Shown here piece by piece: positions 29,172-38,153 of a stretch of 64,000 nucleotides of DNA. Under the pieces are notes generated by a model. It saw only the letters and a list, made by a program, of their open reading frames with translations. It made no database searches and was not told where the DNA came from. Within the stretch, counting starts at the first letter, position 1. Every line of letters starts with the position of its first letter. A program made the position numbers and the translations under genes. The stretch is from Aphanothece saxicola GSE-SYN-MK-01-06B (lineage in GTDB: Bacteria; Cyanobacteriota; Cyanobacteriia; PCC-6307; Cyanobiaceae): assembly GCA_019359745.1 (NCBI GenBank), contig JAHHGT010000004.1:327406-391405 (forward strand), written 5' to 3'.

Positions 29172-31995
29172 ACGCTGGTGGCAGCTGCCCAGCGTGCCGC
29201 CAGCGCTTGTCGAGGGCATCCACCAGGATCACCAGCACCGGGGCCAGGGCCATCGGCCCCAGCCAGGCCAGGGGGAAGGGGGCCATGCCGAAAACGGCCG
29301 CCACCGGAGCCACCAGCACCAGGGCACTGGCCAGCAGCGGTTCACTGATCCATCCCAGCCACAGCAAGGGATTGGGAAGACCAAACAGGGCCCAGGCAGG
29401 GCGCCGGTCACTGCGGCAGGCCAGCAGGGTGCCCATCTGGCCAGCCACGATCAGGCAGAAGGTGACGGTGGTGGCCTGCTGCTGGATCGCCACCACGCCG
29501 GCGTCAGCTGTGTGGTGCAGCAGCTGGGGGGCCAGGAGGCGCAGCTGGCTCCAGCCCACGCCGTTGGCTCGCCAGGTCAGCAGGTACCCCGCCATGGCCA
29601 CCAGGCCCTCCACCACCCCCAGCACCAGATAGGCGCGCACCATCACGGCCCGGTTGAGCAGCGGCAGGCCCTTGGGTCGCGGGGGCAGGCGCATCACCCC
29701 CGGCTCGGGTGGGTCGGCCCCCAGGCCCAGGGCCGGCAGCAGGTCGGTGCCCAGGTCGACGGCCAGGATCTGCAGCACCGTGAGGGCGGCGGGAATCCCG
29801 GCGATCACCATCGCCAGGAAGGGCAGCACCTCCGGCACGTTCGAGGCCAGCACGTAGGTGATGAAGCGGCCGATGTTGGTCACCACCGAGCGGCCGTAGC
29901 GGACGGCCTGCACGATGGTGGCGAAGTTGTCGTCGAGCAGGACGATGTCGGCGGCCTCACGGGCCACATCCGTGCCGCTGATCCCCATCGCCAGCCCGAC
30001 ATCGGCGGCACGCAGGGCCGGCGCATCGTTGACGCCGTCGCCGGTGACGGCCACCACGTCGCCCAGGGCGCGGTAAGCCTGCACCAGGCGCAGCTTCTGC
30101 TCCGGCGCCATGCGGGCGAACACCAGCCGGCGGCGGTATTTGAGCAGTTGGCGCAGCTGCACGTCGCTGATCTGGGCCAGGGTGGAGCCCTCGATCACCC
30201 GCACCGGGTCGGCGCTGGCCTGCTGCTGCGCCGTCGATCGCCCCGGGGACCTGGGGGGGTCGAGCAGACCGATCTGCTGGGCGATCGCCTGGGCCGTGAG
30301 GCCGTAGTCGCCGGTGACCATCGTCACCTTGATGCCGGCTTCGCGGCATTGCCGGATCGCGTCCGGCACCTCAGGCCGTGGTGGGTCGTAGAGACCCAGC
30401 AGGCCGAGGAACATCTGGCCGCGTTCCAGGTCTTCACTTGGAACGGTGGGCGATTGGTCGTCGCCGCGACGCAGTGCCACGGCGATCACGCGGAAGCCTC
30501 GGGCGGCCAGCCCATCGTTGGCGGCCACCACCTGCTGGCGCAGCTCGGCGGGCAAGGGCGCGTCGCCAGCGGAGGACAGCCAGCTGGTGCAGTGCGCCAG
30601 CACCTCCAGGGGGGCCCCCTTGGTGATCAGCAGGGAGCCCCCCGTGACGATCGGCAGATCGTCGGCCTGGTCACTCCAGTCCACCAGCACGGTCATGCGG
30701 CGGCGCAGGGAATCGAAGGGGATCTCCCGACGCCGCGGGTGCCGGCCCGGCAATTCCTCCGGCACCAGCCCGGCTTCAGCAGCGGCCACCAGCATCGCCG
30801 TTTCGGTGGGATCCCCCACCCCCAGCCACGGTTCGGTGGCTCCACCCGCCCCGCCCGCCGCCGTTTCGAGACGGGCGTTGGAGCACAAGGAGGCGGCGCG
30901 CAACAACAGCCGCTCCAGGCCCTCTTCGGGTAAGGGGAGCCAGGTGCTCTCCACCGCCATCCGGTTGCCGGTGAGCGTGCCCGTCTTGTCGGAGCAGATC
31001 ACACTCACCGAGCCCAGGGCCTCCACCGCCGACAGGCGGCGGACCAGGGCCTTGCGGCTCGCCATGCGCTGCACCGCCATGGCCAGGGCCAGGGTCACGG
31101 TGGGCAGCAGCCCTTCCGGGACATTGGCCACGATGATCCCGGTGGCGAAGACCACGCTCTCCAGCGGGGTCATCCCGACCAGCAGGACGCTGAGGCCGAA
31201 GGCGACCACGCCCATGGTCACGGCGATGGTGCAGATCGTCTGCACGATTTTGCTGATCTGAACCTCGAGGGTGCTGGCGCCGCGGCTGGTGCCGGCCGCC
31301 AGCCGCGCTACCTGTCCGAATTCCGTCTCGGCGCCCGTGGCGTAAACGAACGCCTCCCCCCGTCCTGAGGCCACCGTGCTGCCGGCCATCACCAGGTTGG
31401 CCCGCTCACTGGTGCTGACCTCCGCCTGCTGTTGGGTGCCTTCCAGAGCGTCACTCCGGCGTGCCACCGGCAGGGACTCGCCGGTGAGCACGGAGAGGTC
31501 GAGATAGAGCGTGTGGGCGATGCTCACCCGACAGTCGGCCGGGACCCGATCCCCCTCCTCGAGCCGAACCCGATCGCCAGCCACCAGCTCCTCCGCCGGC
31601 AGAAATCCCAGCGTCCCGTCGCGCCACACCTGCACCTGGCTGGGCAGGGCGCGGGTGAGCGCGGCCAGGGTGCGCTCGGCCTGGAATTCCTGCCAGAAGG
31701 AAAAGATGCCATTGATCAGCACCACCGCCCAGATGGCCCAGCCCAGCTGCGGGGTACCGGCGGCGAAGGCCAGGCCTCCGGCGATCCAGAGCAGCAGGGC
31801 CATGAAGTGGACCATCTGGTCCAGGAAGCGCAGGGCCAGGGGTCGGCGTTTGGCGGGCGGGAGGCGGTTGGGGCCGAACTGCGCCAGGCGTCGTTCGGCC
31901 TCGTCGCTGCCCAGGCCCTGCGCTGAGGTCTGCAGGGCCTGATGGACTTCCTCCAGGGGCAGCGACCAGATCGGCTGGGATGCGGCGAGACGCAC
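29140..31995 (-). CDS. P-type cation-transporting ATPase (P2 class)
   Basis: The protein has 951 residues with the full P-type layout: N-terminal cation ATPase domain, actuator motif LTGES, phosphorylation motif SDKTGTLTG (Asp about 335), nucleotide-domain KGAPLEVL, hinge TGDGVNDAPAL, and about ten membrane helices. Helix 4 reads NVPEGLLPTVTLALA. This resembles Na+/K+-type (P2C) and bacterial PacL/PMA-like pumps more than heavy-metal ATPases, which have CPx. The ion could be Ca2+, Na+ or K+. Starts with GTG. Convergent with hypE; a neighbour gene diverges at its 5' end. Confidence 0.88.
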   Translation of the reverse strand: MRLAASQPIWSLPLEEVHQALQTSAQGLGSDEAERRLAQFGPNRLPPAKRRPLALRFLDQMVHFMALLLWIAGGLAFAAGTPQLGWAIWAVVLINGIFSFWQEFQAERTLAALTRALPSQVQVWRDGTLGFLPAEELVAGDRVRLEEGDRVPADCRVSIAHTLYLDLSVLTGESLPVARRSDALEGTQQQAEVSTSERANLVMAGSTVASGRGEAFVYATGAETEFGQVARLAAGTSRGASTLEVQISKIVQTICTIAVTMGVVAFGLSVLLVGMTPLESVVFATGIIVANVPEGLLPTVTLALAMAVQRMASRKALVRRLSAVEALGSVSVICSDKTGTLTGNRMAVESTWLPLPEEGLERLLLRAASLCSNARLETAAGGAGGATEPWLGVGDPTETAMLVAAAEAGLVPEELPGRHPRRREIPFDSLRRRMTVLVDWSDQADDLPIVTGGSLLITKGAPLEVLAHCTSWLSSAGDAPLPAELRQQVVAANDGLAARGFRVIAVALRRGDDQSPTVPSEDLERGQMFLGLLGLYDPPRPEVPDAIRQCREAGIKVTMVTGDYGLTAQAIAQQIGLLDPPRSPGRSTAQQQASADPVRVIEGSTLAQISDVQLRQLLKYRRRLVFARMAPEQKLRLVQAYRALGDVVAVTGDGVNDAPALRAADVGLAMGISGTDVAREAADIVLLDDNFATIVQAVRYGRSVVTNIGRFITYVLASNVPEVLPFLAMVIAGIPAALTVLQILAVDLGTDLLPALGLGADPPEPGVMRLPPRPKGLPLLNRAVMVRAYLVLGVVEGLVAMAGYLLTWRANGVGWSQLRLLAPQLLHHTADAGVVAIQQQATTVTFCLIVAGQMGTLLACRSDRRPAWALFGLPNPLLWLGWISEPLLASALVLVAPVAAVFGMAPFPLAWLGPMALAPVLVILVDALDKRWRHAGQLPPAFSRSVAAVPR
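29153..29185. terminator. hairpin around the hypE stop codon
   Basis: GCTGCCAC (29153-29160) pairs perfectly with GTGGCAGC (29178-29185) across a 17-base loop that holds the hypE stop. It lies inside the 3' end of the opposing ATPase gene. No U tract. Confidence 0.4.
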
Positions 31996-32090
31996 GGATC
32001 GTCAGCGGGGGCCACGATCAGCATGACCAGCTTGCGGAGCCGCGACGCACGGTCGCTAGTGTCCGCACCACCTTGTTGATGCCGCAGCCC

Positions 32091-32996
32091 ATGCGAGCGC
32101 TGGTGCTGCGTCGCTCCCTGGTTGTGCTGGCCCTGTGCCTGGCCGCCCTACCTGCGGCGGCCGAGGAGGTCGGCACCCTCTGGCGGCTGCGCGATGGCGC
32201 CGGAACGGTGTTCATCGCCGGTTCCCTGCACCAGCTGCGCCGCGACCGCTCAGCCCTGCCCCCGTCCTACGGCCAGGCCTATGGGCAGGCGGAGCGGTTG
32301 GTGATGGAGCTCGACATGGACGCCATCAGCCCGGAGGCCCTGGCCGGTGAGTTGATCGGGCGGGCCATCGACCCCCAGGGCCGGTCCCTGCGCGACGGCC
32401 TGCCGCCGGCGTCCTGGCGGGCCCTGCAGCCGCGGCTGCAGGGCCTGGGACTGCCGGAGGCGGCGATCGATCGCTTCGAGCCCTGGGCCGTGGCCCTGCT
32501 GCTGGCGTCCGCCGAGTTCCTGCAGCGGGGCTATTCCCCGGGCAGTGGCGTCGAGGGCCAGCTCCAGGCCAGGGCCGCGACCGACCGCAAGCCCATCGAC
32601 GGCCTGGAGACCCCGGCCCAGCAGCTCGCGCTGTTCGACGGGCTGAGCCGGGCGGATCAGCTGCAGTTGCTGGAGGTCACCCTCAAGGAACTGGAAAGCG
32701 TCGGGCCGAGACTGGAGGCCCTGGAGGGCGCCTGGCGGGCCGGCGACCTGGTCGGGCTCGATGGCCTGCTGCTCGGGGACTACCGCCAGCGCCCCGATCT
32801 GCACCAGCGCCTGGTGGTCCGGCGCAACCGGGCCTGGGTGGCCCCGGTACGGGAGCTCCTGCGACGCCCCGACGACACTCTGGTGGTGGTGGGTCTGATG
32901 CACCTGCTGGGGGAGCAGGGGCTGATCGCCCTGCTCAGGACGCAGGGGCTGAAGCCTGAGCGGTTCGTGGCTGGGGCCTGGCGGCCCGATCCCTAG
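32091..32996 (+). CDS. TraB/GumN family protein, secreted
   Basis: The protein has 301 residues. A signal peptide (RALVLRRSL then a hydrophobic core ending LPAAAEE) is followed by the TraB/GumN pattern: FIAGSLHQLR near the start and VVGLMHLLGEQGL near the end, the two GxxH-like motifs that form a proposed metal site, plus VMELDMD. Homologues such as TIKI/TraB are metalloprotease-like; substrate here is unknown. ATG 32079 is an alternative start four codons upstream. The 3' end overlaps the RND gene by four bases. Confidence 0.8.
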   Translation: MRALVLRRSLVVLALCLAALPAAAEEVGTLWRLRDGAGTVFIAGSLHQLRRDRSALPPSYGQAYGQAERLVMELDMDAISPEALAGELIGRAIDPQGRSLRDGLPPASWRALQPRLQGLGLPEAAIDRFEPWAVALLLASAEFLQRGYSPGSGVEGQLQARAATDRKPIDGLETPAQQLALFDGLSRADQLQLLEVTLKELESVGPRLEALEGAWRAGDLVGLDGLLLGDYRQRPDLHQRLVVRRNRAWVAPVRELLRRPDDTLVVVGLMHLLGEQGLIALLRTQGLKPERFVAGAWRPDP

Positions 32997-33002
32997 GTCG
33001 GG
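32985..33002. terminator. small hairpin at TraB/RND convergent stops
   Basis: CCCGA (32985-32989) pairs with TCGGG (32998-33002). The eight-base loop contains the overlapping stops of both convergent genes. Confidence 0.35.
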
Positions 33003-36000
33003 TCCCCCCGGCGGCCCGCTCCCAGGCTCAGCTCCCATCCCTTGATGATCCGGTAGAGGGTGGGCACCAGGAACAGGGTGAGCAGCGTCGCGACCATGAG
33101 GCCGAAGAAGACCACCGTGCCGATGCTGGTGCGGCTGGCGGCACCGGCGCCGGTGGCGAACACCAGGGGCAAAAAGCCCGCCAGGGAGGAAATGGCGGTG
33201 AGCAGGATCGGCCGCAGACGGGCCACGGCGGCTCCGTGCACGGCCTCATCGAGGGGCATTCCCTCATCCAGGCGCTGGTTGGCGAATTCGACGATCAGGA
33301 TCGCGTTCTTGGCCGCCAGGCTCACCAGCACCAACAGGCCCATCTGGCCGTACACATCCAGGGGCAGGCCCCGCAGCGCCAGACCCAGCACCCCTCCGAG
33401 CACCCCCATCGGCACCGTCGCCAGGATGATCAAGGGATCGGCGAAGTTCTCGTAGAGACCGGCCAGCACCAGGAACATCACCAGCACCGCCAGGGCGAAG
33501 ACCTGCAGATTGCCGCCACCGGCCCTGGCCTCCTCCCGCGCCAGGCCCGCCCATTCCAGGTCGGTGGCGGTGCTGCCCCGGTCGCGCTGCAGTTGCTCCA
33601 GCAGGGCGATGGCCTGGCCGCTGCTCACCCCCGGGCCGGGTTGGGCCCGGATGCTGATCGAGCGCACCAGACGGGTGTGGTTGATGGTGGTGGGGCCGGT
33701 GCCCGCCTCCACCCGCACGACCTGGGCCAGGGGGATCAGCTGGTCGTCGCGGTTGCGCACCTGCAGGGAGAGCACGTCGTCGGTGTTCCGCCGGGCGTTG
33801 CCGTCGAGCTGAACGATCACCTTGCGCACCTGGTCCCCTTCGAAGCTGTCGTTGACGTAGTCGCTGCCGAAGCTGGCCCCGAGCACGCTCACCACTTCAT
33901 CGAGATCCACCTGGAGCGAGGCCATTCGCAGCCGGTCGGGGATGAGGCGCAGCAGGGGGGCGTCGGCGCTGAAGCGGGTGCCCACCTGCTCGAAGGCGCC
34001 GGTGTCCCGGGCCGCCGCAATGAACGCTTCGGCCTCCTGCTGGAACTCCCCGAGGTTCAGGCGGCCACCACTGGTGTCGAGCAGGTCGAACTCCAGCCCG
34101 CTCTCGCTGCTGAAGCCGCGCACCGTGGGGGATTCGCTCACGATCACCGTGGCGTCGGTGATCGTCTGGCGCAGGCGCTTGTTGAGCCGTTCGGCCACGG
34201 CGGCCGCACTCTGGTCGGCGCCGCCCCGTTCCTCGATCGGCTTCAGCCGCAGGAAGACGATGCCCTTGTTGGGGGAGCTGTCCCCAAAGGAACGACCGGC
34301 GTAGAAGTTGGCGAAGCGCATCAGGGGTTCTTCGGCCACCACCGCGCGCACCTGCTCCATCACCCTCTGGGTGCGCGGCAGGGCGATGCCGTCCTGGAGC
34401 AGCACCACACCCCTGAGCTGGCCGCTGTCCTCCTGGGGAATGAAGGCCGTCGGTCGTTGCTGCAGCGCCAACCCCGTGAGCAGCAGACCGAGCAGCAGGC
34501 CAGCCACCACCCGTCGCCGCGAGCCGAGCACGCGCGTCAGCAGCCGGTCGTAGGGGCCCTCCAGCCGCTCCAGGGCCCGGCGGGGGGGATCGATCCAGCG
34601 CAGCAACCAGGCGGGCTCACGGCGGTCGGCGTGCAGCAGCCGGCTGGCGGCCACCGGGGTGAAGGTCAGGGCGTTGAAGGTGGAGAAGACGATGGTGCCG
34701 CCGATCGTCAGGGCGATCGGGGCATAGAGGCGGCCCAGGCTGCCCTGCAGGGTGAGCACCGGCAGGAACACCACGATCAGCACCAGAGACGTGGCGATCA
34801 CCGCGCCGCCCAGCTCCGCCATGGCTTCGCGGGCGGCCTCCAGCGGTGGGCGGCCGTTCTCGAGGCGGCGTCCGATGTCTTCGCTGACCACGATGGCGTC
34901 GTCCACCACCAGGCCGCTGGCCAGCACCATCCCGAACAGGGTGAGGGTGTTGATCGAGTCGCCGCTGAGGCGCAGCACGGCCAGGGATCCGATCAGGGCC
35001 ACCGGCACCGCCGAGGCGCTGATCAGGGCGAGTCGGCTGTTGCCGAGCCCCAGCAGCAGCACCAGAAACACCAGCAGCACGGCCTCCCGCAGGCTCGCGG
35101 TGGTGCGATCGATGCTGCTGCGGATCGAGGCCGCCTCATCGACGATCACCTGCAGGTCCACCCCCGGCGGGAAGCTGGAGCCCAGGTCCTCGAGCGCGTC
35201 GTTGACGCCCTGGTTCACCTCCAGGGCGTTGCTGCCGTCCCGCTGGAAAATCCCCACGGCCACGGCGGTCTTGCCGTTCAGGTCGGTGGCGATCGATTCG
35301 TAGTTCTCGCTCCCCAGGCTCACCCGCCCCACGTCCTTCAGCAGGGTGACGCCACCGTTGGGGCTGCGGTCGACCACCAGGCTCTCGAACTCCTGGACGG
35401 TGCGCAGGCGCCCCTCCATGCGCAGGGGGAGGGTGACCAACTGGTCATCGGGGGCGGGGGACACGCCGGCCTGGCCGAGGGCGGCCAGCACGTTCTGCTC
35501 CTCAAGGGCGTCCCGCACCTCGCTGATGGTGAGATCGCGTTCCTCCAGGCGCAGTGGATCCAGCCACAGCCGGAAGGCCAGCGAGCTGCCGCCGAACAGC
35601 CGCACCTCCCCCACCCCGGGCACCCGTTGCAACCGGTCGCGGATCACCTGATCCACCCAGCCACTCAGAAAGACATCGTCGTAGCGGTCGCGGCTGGCGC
35701 TGAAGCTCAGCACCATCAGCAGGTCGTCGGAGGTGCGTCGCACCTGTACCCCGAAGCGGGACACCTGGGCGGGGAGCTGGCGGCTCACCACCGCCGCCTC
35801 GTTCTGGGTGTTGATCTGGTTGATCTCTGGATTGCCCCCCTCGAAGCCGAGGGAGATGCTGCTGCCGTTGGCAGAGCTGGTAGAGCGGATCGAATCCAGC
35901 CGTTCCAGGCCGTTGAACTGCTTCTCCAGCAGGCTGGTGACCCCCTGCTCCACCACTTCAGGGCTGGCGCCTGGGTAGCTGGCGCTGACCGACACCCGCC

Positions 36001-36130
36001 CGGGGGCGATCGGGGGCAGGTTCTCGACCTTCAGCCCAGGGAGGCTGATCAGGCCGCCCAGCAAGACCAGCAGGCTGAGCACCAGCGTCAGGACCGGCCT
36101 GCGCAGGAAGGGGTCGGAGATCGACTTCAC
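32993..36130 (-). CDS. RND efflux transporter permease (HAE1/AcrB-like)
   Basis: The protein has 1045 residues, the standard size for a hydrophobe/amphiphile efflux RND pump. The first helix (VLTLVLSLLVLLGGL) is followed by a large periplasmic domain with SVSASYPGASPEVVEQGVTSLLE, and helix 4 has VVDDAIVVSEDI, whose Asp pair is the proton relay. The second repeat ends with AAKNAILIVEFANQ. It begins with GTG. No membrane-fusion protein or TolC-like gene is nearby, so its partners must be encoded elsewhere. Drug, bile-like or siderophore export are all possible. Confidence 0.92.
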   Translation of the reverse strand: MKSISDPFLRRPVLTLVLSLLVLLGGLISLPGLKVENLPPIAPGRVSVSASYPGASPEVVEQGVTSLLEKQFNGLERLDSIRSTSSANGSSISLGFEGGNPEINQINTQNEAAVVSRQLPAQVSRFGVQVRRTSDDLLMVLSFSASRDRYDDVFLSGWVDQVIRDRLQRVPGVGEVRLFGGSSLAFRLWLDPLRLEERDLTISEVRDALEEQNVLAALGQAGVSPAPDDQLVTLPLRMEGRLRTVQEFESLVVDRSPNGGVTLLKDVGRVSLGSENYESIATDLNGKTAVAVGIFQRDGSNALEVNQGVNDALEDLGSSFPPGVDLQVIVDEAASIRSSIDRTTASLREAVLLVFLVLLLGLGNSRLALISASAVPVALIGSLAVLRLSGDSINTLTLFGMVLASGLVVDDAIVVSEDIGRRLENGRPPLEAAREAMAELGGAVIATSLVLIVVFLPVLTLQGSLGRLYAPIALTIGGTIVFSTFNALTFTPVAASRLLHADRREPAWLLRWIDPPRRALERLEGPYDRLLTRVLGSRRRVVAGLLLGLLLTGLALQQRPTAFIPQEDSGQLRGVVLLQDGIALPRTQRVMEQVRAVVAEEPLMRFANFYAGRSFGDSSPNKGIVFLRLKPIEERGGADQSAAAVAERLNKRLRQTITDATVIVSESPTVRGFSSESGLEFDLLDTSGGRLNLGEFQQEAEAFIAAARDTGAFEQVGTRFSADAPLLRLIPDRLRMASLQVDLDEVVSVLGASFGSDYVNDSFEGDQVRKVIVQLDGNARRNTDDVLSLQVRNRDDQLIPLAQVVRVEAGTGPTTINHTRLVRSISIRAQPGPGVSSGQAIALLEQLQRDRGSTATDLEWAGLAREEARAGGGNLQVFALAVLVMFLVLAGLYENFADPLIILATVPMGVLGGVLGLALRGLPLDVYGQMGLLVLVSLAAKNAILIVEFANQRLDEGMPLDEAVHGAAVARLRPILLTAISSLAGFLPLVFATGAGAASRTSIGTVVFFGLMVATLLTLFLVPTLYRIIKGWELSLGAGRRGDPT

Positions 36131-36199
36131 GGAATCGCCTGGGTGGGCACCGACCCTTCGCGCCCGTGGATCCTGGCAGGTTTTGCCGCTCGGCCGTGG

Positions 36200-36421
36200 T
36201 CAGCGCAGGTCGCGTTTCAGCACGGCATAGAGGTAGTCGGGCGATTTGTAGCGGCTGGGGAGGCAAATGTGCAGCTGCTCCAGCCGGCTCCAGCAGACCG
36301 TCTTCTGAATCGCCTCCATGGTGCGGCCCTCCTTGAGCAGCAGCCGCATCGCCTTGCAGTACAGGGAATATTTCGCCTCAAGCTCGCCGATCGTGGGGGG
36401 CTGACCCTGGACCTGGGGCAT
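36200..36421 (-). CDS. conserved small cyanobacterial protein
   Basis: The protein has 73 residues and starts at ATG 36421 (MPQVQGQ). It is rich in Leu, Arg, Tyr and Cys, with CWSRLEQLHICLPSRYKSPD and LYAVLKRDLR; it looks like a compact helical protein without membrane segments. I recall near-identical small proteins in picocyanobacteria but no assigned function. The gene stands alone between the RND pump and the UMP synthase, all on the same strand with short gaps. Confidence 0.65.
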   Translation of the reverse strand: MPQVQGQPPTIGELEAKYSLYCKAMRLLLKEGRTMEAIQKTVCWSRLEQLHICLPSRYKSPDYLYAVLKRDLR

Positions 36422-36464
36422 GGCGGAAGGGGGCACCCGGGTTTTTCAGGGGCGCCAGGCCACT

Positions 36465-38036
36465 CTACGAGCTGGCCAGCATCCCCTCGACGCCCAGGAC
36501 CCGCGCCGGCGGGGCGTAGCCGAGGGTCGCGGCCTGCGCATCGCTGAGGCGTCCGGCCGCATGCAGCACCCCCGTGATGCGAGGAATGTCGAGAACGGCA
36601 TGGCAGCGGTACCCCCCCCGGGCGAGCCGCTGGCGGGCGCTGGTGTCCGCCTGGCCGCCGTGGTCGATGAACACCACCACGTCCTCCACCTCGAGGCCGG
36701 AGCTTTCCAGCTTGGCGATCCCCTCCAGCACGCTGGTGCCGGTGATCAGGATGTCGTCCACCACCACCACCCGGTCGCCCTCCTCAAAGTCCCCTTCGAT
36801 CAGGCGGCGGGCCCCGTGGGCCTTCACCTCCTTGCGCGGGTAGAGCAGGGGCTTGTGCAGCTGCAACGACAGCCCGGTGGCGGTGGGCAGGGAGCCGTAG
36901 GGAATGCCGGCGATGCGGTCGAAGACCAGCTCCCCGAGCTGGCCGGCGTAGGCATGAAGCACCCGGTGGAAGAGGTTGGGATCGGAGATGATCTGGCGCA
37001 GATCCACGTAGTAGTTGAAAACGGCCCCGGAGGCCTGCACGTAGTCGCCGAACAGCAGGCAGCCGATATCGAACAGGTCGACAATCAGGCTGGCCAGGGG
37101 ATCCCCGGCCCCAACGCTGTCGCCATCCCCCTTCGTGGTCGCAGGGAGACCAGCCCCGCCCTCCGGCTGTCGCCCCGGCAGCCACAGGCTGCAGGCATCG
37201 TTCTGGTCCCGCGCCCGCCGTTCCAGCCAGCGGTCGCGCCGCTCGCTGATGCGTTGCTTGAGGGCGGCCGATCGCTCGGCGATGTCGTCCTCCACCAGCA
37301 GGTTCTGGGGCAGGGGCATCAACAGGCCGTCGGCCGATGGGCTCAGTCCGGCCTCCAGCAGGGCATCCAGCCTGTCCTCCTCGCCCCAGAGGCTGCGCAG
37401 GATCAGGAAACGCTCGGGCGCCTCCTGGCGCACCCGGGCCAGGATGGCAGGGTCGCTGGTGCCCACCTCCAGCAGCAGCTGGTCGGGGGTGGCCCAGAGC
37501 TGGCATTCCCGCACGATGCGCAGGTAGAGGGGGTCGTCCTCATCGGGGTGGTGCTGCAGCACCCTGGCGGCCGCATTGGAGCTGTGGCAGGTGATCACCA
37601 CCGCCTTTTCCGGATAGAGCAGGAAGGGGGCGGCGATGTCCTGGCCGGCCAGGGGCGAGAGGGTGACGCCGTCGGCACCGAGCTCGCGGAACAGGTAATG
37701 GGCCAGGGCCGAAGAACTGTTCAGGTCCCCGTGCTTGGCATCGATGATCAGGGGGATGTCGAGGGGCACCAGTTCCCGCACCTCCCGCAGCAGCTCCAGT
37801 CCGACGGGGCCGAGGGCCTGGTAGAAGCCGAGGCTGGGTTTGTAGGCGCAGACGTGGTCGGCGGTGGCCTCCACCACCGCCTTGATCCAGTAACGCGCCT
37901 GGGAGAGAAACGAGCGCCCCCCCATGCCCCGGCGGTGGGCCCAGGCCTGCAGCATCTCCGGGTTGGGATCGAGGCCGGTGACCAGGAGCGACTGACGGGC
38001 GGCGATGGCGTCGGTGAGCCGGACGAAAAAGCCCAT
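36465..38036 (-). CDS. pyrFE: bifunctional OMP decarboxylase - orotate phosphoribosyltransferase
   Basis: This 523-residue fusion performs the last two steps of UMP synthesis. Residues about 1-270 are OMP decarboxylase (LLVTGLDPNPEML, catalytic IIDAKHGDLNSS, SADGLLMPLPQNLL). After a low-complexity linker (about 280-320), residues about 325-523 are orotate phosphoribosyltransferase with the PRPP loop VVVVDDILITGTS. The order is PyrF-PyrE, the reverse of animal UMP synthase; this order is known in some cyanobacteria and kinetoplastids. ATG 38036 (MGFFVRLTDAI) is preferred over an upstream start fourteen codons away. Confidence 0.92.
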   Translation of the reverse strand: MGFFVRLTDAIAARQSLLVTGLDPNPEMLQAWAHRRGMGGRSFLSQARYWIKAVVEATADHVCAYKPSLGFYQALGPVGLELLREVRELVPLDIPLIIDAKHGDLNSSSALAHYLFRELGADGVTLSPLAGQDIAAPFLLYPEKAVVITCHSSNAAARVLQHHPDEDDPLYLRIVRECQLWATPDQLLLEVGTSDPAILARVRQEAPERFLILRSLWGEEDRLDALLEAGLSPSADGLLMPLPQNLLVEDDIAERSAALKQRISERRDRWLERRARDQNDACSLWLPGRQPEGGAGLPATTKGDGDSVGAGDPLASLIVDLFDIGCLLFGDYVQASGAVFNYYVDLRQIISDPNLFHRVLHAYAGQLGELVFDRIAGIPYGSLPTATGLSLQLHKPLLYPRKEVKAHGARRLIEGDFEEGDRVVVVDDILITGTSVLEGIAKLESSGLEVEDVVVFIDHGGQADTSARQRLARGGYRCHAVLDIPRITGVLHAAGRLSDAQAATLGYAPPARVLGVEGMLASS

Positions 38037-38109
38037 CGCGCAGGGGGTGATTGCCCAAGGTGCTAGGGCGAGGGGCACCGCCTGTGCGAGTGGGTGACAC
38101 AGCTCTTAT

Positions 38110-38153
38110 TGATCCTTCGGCCCCGGAGGGTCGACCCCGCGGCCGGTGGATCA
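38110..38153 (-). terminator. large hairpin at the end of the malic enzyme gene
   Basis: TGATCC...CGGCC (38110-38122) pairs with GGCCG...GGATCA (38141-38153); the enclosed sequence contains the palindrome GGGTCGACCC. The outer arm includes the malic enzyme stop. No U tract follows on the minus strand. Confidence 0.4.
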
